Of a stretch of 64,000 nucleotides of DNA, positions 35,198-47,100 are shown piece by piece. Numbering within the stretch: the first letter of the stretch is position 1; the number at the start of each line of letters is the position of its first letter. The notes beneath the pieces are model-generated. The model was not told the origin of the DNA. It saw only the letters and a program-made list of their open reading frames with translations, and searched no databases. The DNA is from Phorcus lineatus. Its lineage: Eukaryota > Mollusca > Gastropoda > Trochida > Trochidae. The DNA lies in contig OV121087.1 of assembly GCA_921293015.1 (NCBI GenBank), positions 37,803,235-37,867,234 on the forward strand, written 5' to 3'. The translations under genes and the position numbers were made by a program.

Positions 35198-35779
35198 CTA
35201 AGAACTTTGACAAAAGGTGATGGTCGCATGCCCAAGCTCCGCGCATTGCGGTGGACTCAACTGAACGCTATCCGGAAATCTGGCACAGCGTTGCATGGAG
35301 CTTGGATCAGGGAGGTCTCGTTGTTGTCAAATACCGATCATCTTCGGAAATCATCGGCAGTCTTCGTTAAACTTCCAAATATGGTCAATGCGAAATCGTG
35401 TACAGATGTATTTCGGAACATTGCAATCATAACCATGCAACTCATGCAAAACTCCAGATGCAAAAGTCTGTTTGGCAAGGCTGATTTTACAACTCTTCAT
35501 TTTTCATTTACCAATTGTAAAACGTAACTTGTAGCATTTCTAAATGTGTATATCCCTCTTATTTGAAATACAAAAAAGAGTTTCGACTTTGAAATTTCTG
35601 GAATAACATTTCAACTTTGTAAAGTTGAGAACAGAAAGTTGAGTTTTACAGGATTGAAATGTTAGGTTTGCACACTTGGACTTGTCTTTTCGAGAATTGC
35701 ATTGTTGAGAACGACATGTTACAACTTGCGAATTACGAATTTACATGATTTCATTTTTGGCACACATCCCCTTCCATAA
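35198..35779 (-). repeat. Long inverted repeat, right arm
   Basis: This is the reverse complement of 32953-33544. An open frame of 106 codons (35207-35524) runs through most of the arm. The same frame in the left arm has a stop, and I recognise no family. Either the two arms are very long TIRs of a non-autonomous DNA transposon or the locus is an inverted duplication. Confidence 0.92.
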
Positions 35780-35991
35780 TACCTTACATCTTCTATCGTA
35801 TGAGTGCATGATAAAGATGCTGAGAATTGTTTAACTATGGACATTATTTACGAGTCTTCAAAAGCCGAACATCATATTACACTAAGTATAGAACAGAACA
35901 GAATTTTATTTCTCATAATTCACAACAGTGACATAGAGAACAGTTAAATATATTAAATACATATATATATATATATATACATACATTTATA

Positions 35992-37501
35992 TATAAACTC
36001 TTCAAAAAAAGAAACTTGAAATTCATGCGAAATTGAGTTTTTCGAAACGGGTCAATTTTCAGATACATACCTATAATTTAAAGAAAGGCTTGCTCAAAAG
36101 TGTAAATTTACCAAAAACAATGGCCCAAAAAATTTCCGTTGTGTTCATGGACGAAAACGAGCGATTCGTCCAAATGCATTTTCTGCCAATGCAAGTGCAA
36201 ATTGGGATCATGAAGGACACGTCTGTTTAGGGGTATAAAAAGCCATATCAGCTGCTGTTCATTCAGACTACACAACATCGGTACATCGACCTGAAGAATG
36301 CCAAGACTGAACAGAGCGCAACGCAACGACGCTATTTGCAGACTGCAAGCAGGAGCGACGCGGCGATATGTTGCAACACACTTTGGCGTGTCCAGACAGA
36401 CCATCTCTTCATTGTGGACCCGTTTCAACACTCGAAACAGTGTTGATGATAGGCTAAGGTCAGGCAGACCAAGGGTGACTACTCGGGCCCAAGAACGGTA
36501 CATCCGACTGCTCCAACTTCGGGAACGCACCAGGACAGCAGCGTCAACAACAATGCAGATACCAGGCCTGCGTCGAATTTCCGACCAAACGGTACGCAAC
36601 AGGCTGAGAGAGGCTGGACTTTTTCCACGACGACCGGTTCGACGTCCCGTTTTAACGCAACGTCATTTGGCGGAACGTCTCCAGTGGTGTCAACAGAGGA
36701 TGAAATGGGCACGTGCAAGGTGGAGAACCGTTCTCTTCACTGATGAGTCCCGTTTTCTGCTTCGACGAAGAGATGGACGATCACATGTATACCGACGTGG
36801 GGGAGAACGTTATGCTGCCAACTGTGTTCAGGAGGTTGTCCCATTTGGAGGTGGGAGTGTCATGGTGTTGGCCGGGATTCGTCACGGTGTTAGGACACCC
36901 CTTGTGAATGTTGTGGGTAACCTCACAGGAGTACGGTATAGGGACTTGATCCTACAGCCTTACGTTATTCCTCACGTCAACGTCCATGGTGGTCTCTTTC
37001 AGCAGGACAATGCTCGACCACATGTTGCATGTGTTTGTCAAGACTTTTTACAGCGTAACAATGTCCAGACATTGCCATGACCAGCCAGGTCACCAGATTT
37101 GTCACCAATTGAGCATCTCTGGGACGAACTGGATCGACGCGTGCGCAGTAGGAATCCACCACCCCAAACACTTCCAGGACTTCTTGCAGCACTTCAGCAC
37201 GAATGTGAGAACATTCCACATGCTGTGATTGACAACTTGATTGCATCCATGGGTCGTCGGTGCCAAGCAATAATCAATGCCAATGGTGGCCATACCCGAT
37301 GCTGACATTTGTGCACCCCTGTGATGTTGAAACACTTGTGCACCTGTGCATTTCAAGATCATGCTTATTCTGAATAAAATTTACTGAACAGAGATATTCA
37401 AACAGCGTTTTATTTTTCATTTTAATGTTTAACTTGCATCTGTGGTCTTTATATTGAACTTTGAAAGTCAGTGTCAAGTTTCTTTTTTTGAAGAGTTTAT
37501 A
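35992..37501 (+). mobile_element. Nearly complete Tc1 transposon
   Basis: Inverted ends (left AAACTCTTCAAAAAAAGAAA, right its complement TTTCTTTTTTTGAAGAGTTT) flanked by TA bound a 1.51-kb element. One transposase gene fills the middle on the + strand. The TA-rich run at 35960-35980 just outside is a suitable Tc1 target. It lies in the spacer between the minus-strand gene and gene B. Confidence 0.94.
36298..37305 (+). pseudogene. Tc1 transposase (DD34E), complete but for one nonsense codon
   Basis: It runs from MPRLNRAQRNDAICRL to the usual Tc1 end GGHTRC with stop at 37303-37305, about 335 codons, normal for the family. Helix-turn-helix regions are RRYVATHFGVSRQTISSLW and RISDQTVRNRLREAGL, with an RSGRPRV linker between. 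The catalytic set is VLFTDESRF, FQQDNARPH and SPDLSPIEHLWDE, with 34 residues between second D and E. A TGA at 37078-37080 replaces the Trp normally in the LPWPxxSPD motif. No other break was seen, so this copy is very young. Confidence 0.92.
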
Positions 37502-37559
37502 TACATATAAATATATTGGAGTAATAGTGTGCCGTGTACATAAACATGTGCTGTGCATA

Positions 37560-38395
37560 GATTAAAACTTACACAGACCTTCTTTAACGAATTTTGCCGA
37601 GTTTAGTAAAAGTGGTTTATAAGTAGTTTTCAATTGAAGGATACTTACAGTAATACGATGGAAGGTATTTACTTCTTAATTCTGATAGAAAGGGGCAGGC
37701 CAAAAGGAAATGAAATTCGTCACCGGTGGAGATGTTGCAGAGTTTACAAATTCTTTGGTCCTTATCAATTTTACTCCACCGACCAGTTTCAATAGGTAAT
37801 CTATGGTTTGAAAGAGGGTAGGCCAAATTCTTAAATTACTAGGGAGGTCTTATAGGATTTAACGTTGTAAATTTTGTAGTATTTAGCTTTTGATGAATCA
37901 ATTTGAGAAGCAGTCCACATTTGGAAAAAATTATCAATAAGGACTCGTTTAATAGATGATTTCAAAATGTGTGAACTGTTAAAATTTTGATTTATCCATA
38001 CATAACTGAAACCTGTTTCCCGCAATATTCCTTCAATTGAATTAATTAAATTGAAATTAAATTTAGGAGTGGCATTTTGTAAAGTATACATAAGAAGGTA
38101 CATTTTATATGATAATTTGTTAGGGTTTTGCAGCATTTTACATCAGAAAAAAATAATTCTACTTTTGATACAAATACTGAGAGGATAACGCCCAAGTTCG
38201 CCATAGGCCATATAATCTGGGGTAGACATTTTTACTTTAAGAATATATTTACAAAATTTAAGATGAATTTAATTATAATATTTTCAAATCCCCACACTTC
38301 AGATGAATATAAAAGTATTGGTTGTAAATACAGGCGTTTAATACATTTACAGAAACGACAATTGTTAATAAATTTTGTACCGAATGCTTAATTTG
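37560..38395 (-). mobile_element. LINE 3' portion
   Basis: On the minus strand a post-reverse-transcriptase region can be read in pieces: RLYLQPILLYSSEVWGFENI (a typical thumb-end motif), then 38136-37834 with ETGFSYVWINQNF and VLIDNFFQMWTASQ, then 37826-37620 with LPIETGRWSKIDKDQRICKLC and GDEFHFLLACPFLSELR, the C-terminal Cys/His knuckle. Frames are broken between pieces. It is 5'-truncated and ends near the Tc1 at 37.5 kb. Confidence 0.75.
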
Positions 38396-38399
38396 AATT

Positions 38400-41122
38400 T
38401 TCAATACTGGAATACAGATCATAACACGTGCTCTTGTCTAAAGTACCGGCTAAACCAGTTCAAGAAGAATACAATTGTGATGGATCTACTCCAAATGTAC
38501 ACAAGAAGAACAAAAAATGATATATAAAAGTATTGACATTGCTATTTCATGAACATGTATCAGTAGTTCTAAGTCTACCTCTCCAAAAACAATAATATTA
38601 TATTTGTCGAAAATACAGCTTCAACCCAATAAACCGAATGTTAATTAATGTGTTAGAGTGGTTTTGAAGAGACATTCATTATGTGAAATTAACAGGTACA
38701 GGGATAGAAAACATCATGATGAAATTTAATTCGGAAATAACTGATGTTTTCTATGTTTTCTATTCTTTGCAATTTTCAAGAAAATTAATTCAAGATTACA
38801 CAAAAGAGAGCTCTAAACATTAAGTAAAATAAGACAGGAATTTTCCTCTGTGTCCTTTCTCTCAGCAATTTACCTAGCTGTCTCCAACTATGATAGATTC
38901 ATTTCTGGCTATCTCCAAATAACTTCAGGATATATCCATTTATTGCCATTCCTTATTATCGAGCCAAATCAACCGGACCTTGAGATAATTTTTTTTAAGA
39001 TTTATCATTTGACAATAGTATGAAACACCTTTTTTTCATTGCAAGCTATGATGACAGAATTGCTGATGGCTTAAAATCTTAAAATCTTAAACATGGGCCA
39101 ATCCTATGATATACGAGATCTAAAAACTTCATTCTAATTGGTTTGATCATTTGAAAAGCGAAATTATTCGTGAAAAATATAAACTATTTCTACCTTTTTG
39201 AACGTTGGAACATTGATGCCTAGTTCTTTTACATGAGGTCCTTTGTACAGCGCATAAGTTTCAGTGGGTTATATCCTAGGGTATATAAGTGGACCGAGAG
39301 CATAATACGTTTTATCTGAGAGAGGATGTAAACATATAAACTCATTTTTGTAGACGTTATGTCTCCCTGGTTAGATTTGAACACATCGTCTCATCACTAA
39401 AAGATACAGACTTTCTCGACCAATCTGGCATCTATAAGATGAGCGCTACAAAATGCAATATTCATCCTAACAAGTTATTGAAAAAATCCACTGTTATTTA
39501 TCAGACAATGTACAATTTGTACAGAATTTGAATAATTCAACAAACTTTCGTTTTGTGTAATGTTTGATACAATCGACAAATTAAGACCATTTAAGAACAA
39601 AAAGTCAACTTTACAATAGTTAAAGGAAGCATAATTGATTGATTGATAATTTTGTCTTGTTATATAAATGAAAAGGACCCGAAATCTTCTCAATCCTGAC
39701 TATTTTTTGTTTGTTTATGTAGTGCTTGTCACGGGCTCGTTGAGTCACTGCTACAACAACACTTTGACTCTCATTTGAGAAATATATTATCCACATCATT
39801 CTAACGCTTTCACAATACGTGACATTCAACTGTCAGCAGAAACATCGGGACGTCATGGTTGTTTATATCAATGACAATGGTCTATCGTACCAAATAGCAT
39901 TATTCATTTCTAAAGAATATCCCCCGTGAGTGAGTCTATTACATGCTTTTCCTATGGTATTACATACATATTTTTTTCATCAAGTGGTTTCGATTTGTGG
40001 TTGACTGCATAATCATTTCAAACTCGGTGTTAATATTACACTTTCCAATTTTGAGACTGAGTACATTGCGCCACCTTTCACACGACCATTAATTAAATCA
40101 GTACCCTGATATTTTATGTATCTTTAGTGGTTAACATGATCGTCGTGAACGTCGAAAATTGTTCGAATAACTGTTCTAGTCGCAGTACCACCAATAGTTT
40201 GCTAGTTCAAGCCGATGCTCGCAGGTTTCAACGAAATGCATAGCAACAATTGAGGGCATTTCCCCTATGATAATATTAGCAGCCACGTTAAACCCCAATC
40301 ACCTCATATCACACAATCTTCTTAATACAGTAGTAAGAAATAAAGATAGAGATCTTTGGCAAAATGTGTCTGATAACCATCTCAAAATCGAACGTAAAAG
40401 TCACCTCAGATTTCAATATTGAATATAAATTTCTATCCGATAAAAACTCCTTCAAGTGATTATTAGGTGTTACTGTTTGTATTTCATCATAAAAATGTCA
40501 TTCAATATTCAACAGATGGTGGCGTAAACGAAAATACCATTTGGTATAGTTATATCTAGATGCCTCCTGAAACTCTGTCATACTTTAAACGATATTTCTA
40601 TATAAAATCTGAAAACACTGTTTTATTTTATCAGGTCGCTTGGACAAGAGGCAAAGGTAAAAACATTTGTGTTTACAAAATCTATTTCACTTGATTATTA
40701 TTGCATATTAGGTGACGTTGCCATTGAGCTTATTAAAACTGCTGGCTTGATCTAACAACAAGCCATCCTTGACAATGAGTAAGCTATATTTTCATGTATT
40801 TACAGCCATGCAATTTCTCTAGATACTATGTCTAGATACTATGTCGGTAACTTAACATCTCCTTATAACTAACATTATGTTTGATGGTTAACTGTGGTTA
40901 AGGTCGAAGATCCTGAATCTTACATTAAATATAGTGACGTTTTATTTCTAGGGATTTCTACATTTCTTACATCGAATTCCCCGAAAACAGATATCATAAA
41001 TAAAGCACGTTTCATAAAATCTCCGAGAATATTAAAACCACATTAATACTTTTAGCAAATGTCAGTTATGAACAAAAGTAGCTGTTGTTCGTCAGGAAAT
41101 TGATAAGATTAATGTTTTTCAG
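38400..41122. other. Upstream region of gene B, N-terminal exons not found
   Basis: Vertebrate SAMHD1 has an N-terminal SAM domain before the HD core. I looked for SAM-like coding text here and found none. Either the N-terminal exons lie further upstream, are too diverged to see, or this lineage lacks the SAM domain. A 22-nt AG...GT interval at 40639-40660 is too short to judge. Confidence 0.4.
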
Positions 41123-44100
41123 ATTTTCAACGACCCAATCCACGGCCACATCGAGTTGCACCCCCTATGTGTGAAGATCATTGATACCCCCCAGTTCCAG
41201 AGGCTGAGGTTTATCAAACAATTAGGTGGATGCTACTTTGTGTTTCCAGGGGCATCGCACAACAGATTTGAACACAGCTTAGGGTAAACAAAACATGTAT
41301 TTTTATAGTAGATTGTTAGTTATTCAGATATCTGAACTATACAAAGGGCATTTATTCATTGCAAATATTCTTTTCACTGTAAAGGACGTGTAACTAATCA
41401 AATTCTTCTTAATTGCTTGTGGAAATGCAACTATTATCCCACCTATGTGTTTGCACAATACACCGTTTCTTAAAAAACATACCACATGTGATAAAGCTTA
41501 CATACGATCAGCTATCCACATATATTTTAAAATCCAATGAATGTCATTATTTTTTATATAATGAATGCTGTCATAAGAACCCAGACAAAACTGTAGATTC
41601 TGAGTCTTAAATTGTAAACAGAGTATGTCACCTTGCTGGTCAGTTAGCAACAGTCCTACAGCGTCGCCAGCCAAAGTTGGATATCAGCGAAAAAGATGTC
41701 TTATGTGTACAGATTGCAGGACTTTGTCATGATCTCGGTAAGTGCTTTATTGTTACTGACCCACTGAGTCCTAGCGATGTTTGGATTTTTTCATGATATC
41801 TGCAAGTGGTTTAGTCATGATCTAAAATAAGCATCTAGAAATTTTTTGTTTTGTTTTGATGGTCTCTGTAATTGCCTTCTTCGGTCAAACTAAATTTCAA
41901 GATGACAATTCAATCGATTTTTAATGATGACTTAAATCAATATCATAAGTATTTTTTTCAGGTCATGGTCCCTTTTCGCATTTGTTCGATCAACAATTCA
42001 TTCGTCGGTTTGACGACAAGAAATGGCAGGTTTGTCAAGTGCATCTTCCACTATATGAATAAATCAAGAAAATAAAATCGAATTTATCTTTTGAAATATT
42101 GGTTCACTTATTAGCAAAATTCTTTATGTAAAATTCAGCATGAAGAAGGATTTGTCGGGATGTTTGAACACCTTGTTGATAAAAACCATCTACAAACCGA
42201 GTTTGCCAATTTTAATTTGGACGCGGATGATATGACCTTCATCAAAGAAATGATTAATGGTCCACTTCAAAGACCGGAGAGTGAAACAGTGAGTACTATT
42301 ACCAAGGGTCTTCTGTATAATATCATTACGATGACAGTTCGATTAAAATGGTACTGCACGAGATGGCGGTTTTTTTTAAAAACCAGTGTAATAAGATATA
42401 ACATATAACGAGAAATATATCTTTATTAAACATGTCCATATTTCATCTTTACATTAGCATGGCAATTGTTAAACGTTTTGACGACTATGAATATGTTATA
42501 ATGTTCCTGTAAAAGTATTTTACTTAAGAATCCAAATGATTCTGTTTTCTCTACTGGGTGTAGCTGTGGCACCTCCGTTTTTTTCATTAGGATTTAAAAA
42601 AAATTCCCAATAGCAATAAATTACGCCAAATGTATAATCTTCAGAGCGTCAACCATCTCATTACTAAAGCCGGTCATCAGAAGTCGTTTGACGAAATTAT
42701 CAAGTATCAAGCAAAAACTACTATTTTTGAGTGAACACATTTTAATAATATGCGGCAGGGAAATTGATTTGCATAGCTCATATGAGCATTGTACGTTCGT
42801 TTTAGAACTGCTTCCTTAGATTAAAAAGCATTGTCTTGCAAATGGTAACCGATTTTTATATTTTCGTGACGTTACTGTTTTGTATCTTAATACATATGCC
42901 CTTTAACTCCTTGATTGTTCCCAGTTTACAGAATTCTACGAGTTCGTTGTTGTTTACTATTCCGGGTTTAAAGTTGATGTCATTATTCAACTACGAGACT
43001 TAATCAAAGCGACGGGAATTCTGGTTTTGGTTTGGCTACGCTTCTAAATGGGCTTTGTAAACAGAAACAGGAACATAAAATATTCCACTTGCCATTAAAA
43101 CTATTTTGTGGAGATAAGATTTGCTTTTGATATTAAGATAACCATACGAACATTGAATCGAAAAGGTTTCACTTTTGTGTTTTTTTCTTTGTTCTAAATC
43201 AATAACGAGGTCTTCTGTCTTTGAAACATTCGGGAGACATCGATACAGGTCATATACAATATACAACAAGGCATTTCACGTAGGCATCTCAAGCTCCGAA
43301 ATATACACTGTCATAAACATACTCATAAAGTGACATCGGTAAGTAACGTATTCATAAATGCCCTACCTCTAATTTAGAGTAGAAATAGGTCTATGTCACA
43401 TTCGTTATCAGAGCTACGTTTATTCTATTAGTGAAAGGCGAGTTTTCCAGGCTTGACGACTTTATAGTCATCTTCACATTTCTTCGCTTGCACATAGATG
43501 TTCCTTCTCATTCAGCAAGATTTTTAGGTCCTTCGTTACCCAGGGATTGTTATTAAAATATATCGTGATTTCCTTTTTCTGGATGATGGAATACAGAAGG
43601 GTATGCAGTCACTTATAACAACAGAGATAGTACAAGGGGGTTAGATGAATTATGGAAAAACACATCCCAGTCAGTGCATTCAATTAAACCTGTTCTTACC
43701 CAAGCGGGCACAAATATGCCGGGTATTGAATCTCGACTGAAATGCCTCATGGCAACCTTCTTAACTCAACCGACTTACTGACCGATAAACATCTTGAATA
43801 CGGCCCTTTTAAAACACAAGCTAATTAACACCAGTGAACAGAACTGAAAGGGCCCGTGGTCACTGAACCTTAAGTCCTGCCGCGTGACGTGATATACGGC
43901 GTCCCTGTGACAGGGACATATTATATATGTCTCCGTATATTGTAATTAGTTAGTGCTAGTTAGCTTTTAAGAATTGTAAATAATCATTTATGTTCTAGCC
44001 TTTATATCAGCATTTAAAAGGCGCTGACATAACCATGTGAATAGATATTTTAATATATCAAGCTATTTCAGTTTACCACGGAAGCTGAAAGGTTCTGATA

Positions 44101-47100
44101 ATTATTCATATGTTTTCATATGTTTCTTGATTTCAGCTTAACATGAAAGCTGAAACGTCACGGATTGTGAAGATTATCTATTTCATAAGTTTTAGTCATA
44201 TTACTATAAAGTTCACCCAACCATGACAACACCCGTCATGATTGGCTTATTCAAATACGCACGCTTTTTCTATGCATGAGCACTGCGCACCCTGACACGT
44301 CGCACAGTCACCAGACAAGACGGACGCATTAAGATAATCTATCATATCAGGTTAGTAAATCAACTATCTCAAAATAATCTTTATATATCTAATGTAGCCA
44401 TAACGCAAATATGAATAATCATAAATACATAATATGAATTTGATAACATAATTAAAACCTAAGGGTAATAAGCGTGTGCTGTAATCGGCACATGGGTTAA
44501 CATGAATTATCTCTTATAGTGTGTATCATAACTATCATTTTATCAACTTTATCTCATATTATGCATTAAAGCGAGGCACTGTCAGTATGCTTTGAGCGTG
44601 AATGTGATTTAGCTTTCTTTTTACACGTTGCACAAATAATGGCAAAGTATATCATGGTAAGATTTAATGTGTATAAAGTGTATCTGTTCATGTATATAAT
44701 TTATGTCTGTCCGGACAATATGGTGTATTACACAATATCAATTACTTCCAGAAATTGTAATAGCATCGTCTGGCAGCCAGCTTGGTACACGAGCCTCTGT
44801 GCCACACATAGGGTATGTACCTATATATATATATTATATCTGTCATGTTCATGTACTGTATGACGTGAAACGTTGTCGTACCTTTATGCAAAGATTAATG
44901 GTAATTATTGTATTATATCCGGCGATTGTAATTTATATCATATATGTTGTTATATAGTCATGTCAGGAGTTGTCGCCCCTGAACATAGTGAAGTTGCTTT
45001 TATATATGTTATATTTGTGTAATGTTTGGATGCAAAGTGGATATTTTGCATTGTAATGTATAAACATTTATAATGTTAATGTACTGTATCTATACTATAA
45101 GATGCATTTGATATTTTGAATTATGTTATATTGGTTTTATATTGTTGTAATAATTGTTTCAGGGTTTTGATTGTGTACCCTATGATTCCTTCCACTTGGA
45201 ATAAACCGAATTCAACCCTGCACTCACATCGTGGTATCTTTGTGACCCTGCTACAAAATGGAGCCCCCAGTGTATTGTGGACATAGGAAGTAAACAGCGA
45301 TGGACACTGCCTAGCGTAGGTGCGCTACCCCCTGAACTGCGGCACGTGATGTCCTCACCCCTCAGGATTCGGCACTTGTGATTTTGTGCCATCGGACATT
45401 CTTTAATACCGCGGTATTGTGACTTAACTTGAATTAACGCTAGCTAGCTATTCACTTTATTGGCGCCTTATAGTTTAATATTTTGAGCTCATAAACTGTG
45501 CTTATTTGTCTATTTAAATTTGTAAATTATTTTCATGTGGACTTTAACATTGTGCATTGTATATCTTTTGTGACAGCCATTTTGTTTGTTGACATTTGCA
45601 GTTTCGTTGACTATATTGTTTATCTAAATAAGGCTTTGTTTACATTCAACTTTATATTGGTGTTATTTATATTTCAGTTGATTGATATTTAACTGAAATG
45701 TAATTTCTTGTGTTTGGTGTAATTGTTTATTTTGATAACCATTTCATCACACTATTGCATAGTGTTTACATTATCTTTCCTTGATAAAATGTAGGATTAA
45801 AATTCAAATTTGTATTTAGGGTATCACATTTAAATACTTGATTTCATTATTGTTTGCCGTTATTGTGCATTTATGATGAATGTTTGACATGTGTGTTGGT
45901 GTTGCTTCATTTCATTAGGTCTGCACAATATTTCTGCTTAATTAACTTCTAAATAAAAGTTATTAAATAAATAATTCAAATTAGCGACGGTTGACTTGAC
46001 AGTAGATCGACGGTTTACATTTCTTCAAGGCACACATACGCAACTGCACTTTGTTTGGTTGTTATTTTATTGTTGATTTAAATACATTGTTTTCTTTCAG
46101 GTAAACAATTATACAATCACTCTATTTACCTTTAATTATTGCCAAATGTTTTTCTTTCAGATTTTTAAAGTAAATATTTGAATTTAGAAATATTCAAGTT
46201 AGTTTAAGTTGTTATCTATCAACTTGTTTGTGATTTAACATTAGTTCGCATCTACACTTGTATACATCCTTGCTACACAAGCGCTTGCGTACACAAACCC
46301 CTTAGATCAATTTAAATCAAAGAATCTATCAATTAATTACTGCAGTAGGTCACAAATCGGGTAATTTGTGATATTCATACTTCCTATTATTCATAACTAT
46401 TCATTATGTGTGGATTTCATCGGTGGAACTGTTTCTGAAATGTGTTGATATGTCTCACCGACACCTTTAGTGTTGCAAATCTGTGTTTAAAGATACTCTT
46501 GAAAATTGTTTTTTCATCGTTGGATTAAGTGAACGTATCTTCGTCGTTGGATCTTATTTGGATTATTGTCTGTAAATATTTGTCGTTGTTGGATCTGCTA
46601 GTAGTCTGTTCAACGATGGATTTCACAGATAGGGAGATACAGAACATGTTAGAAGTGTTTCGTAGGAAGAAGTTGAAACCAAAGGCTGATACTCCTGATG
46701 AATTTGAGTCATGGTTTGATGACTACTCAGCACTAAAGCAAGAGGAGTTTGTAGAAAAAGATCCTGGAACCTCTGATGATGTTTTCCAATTCACTTTACC
46801 CTCTGCTTCTCAGTTCTCTAGTCGTGCTCGTGATACCAATGTCGCGTCTACACCTGCTACAGAACAGAGCCATGGGACATCTGCTTCTTTGGATCCAGGG
46901 TTGGTATATCAACAACTCCCGAAGATCTCGTTCTTCAGTGGAGACTCTGGAAAGGACTCAGATTACGAACAGTGGCGATATGAAGTAGCCTGCCTGATGA
47001 ACAAGAGGACCAAGCTTTCTGAGGATAATCTTCACGAAGTCATCCGGCGCTCATTGAAGGGGGAAGCTGCTATGATTGCCAGGAATCTTGGACCACAGAC

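Noticed and set aside
35207-35524. 106-codon frame in the right arm of the long inverted repeat
   Set aside because: The other arm has a stop in the same frame, and no family is recognised; treated as part of the repeat.
39360-39440. tRNA-like text on the minus strand (GTTCAAATCTAACC near a possible A box)
   Set aside because: Stems do not pair well and the A box is poor. A SINE remnant is possible but not supportable. The same holds for GTTCGAATCTCG on the minus strand near 61895-61915.
44639-44957. Frames of 74 and 84 codons in the LTR, repeated at 53516-53834
   Set aside because: Both are inside the LTRs and duplicate because the LTRs do; no motif and no reason to think them translated.
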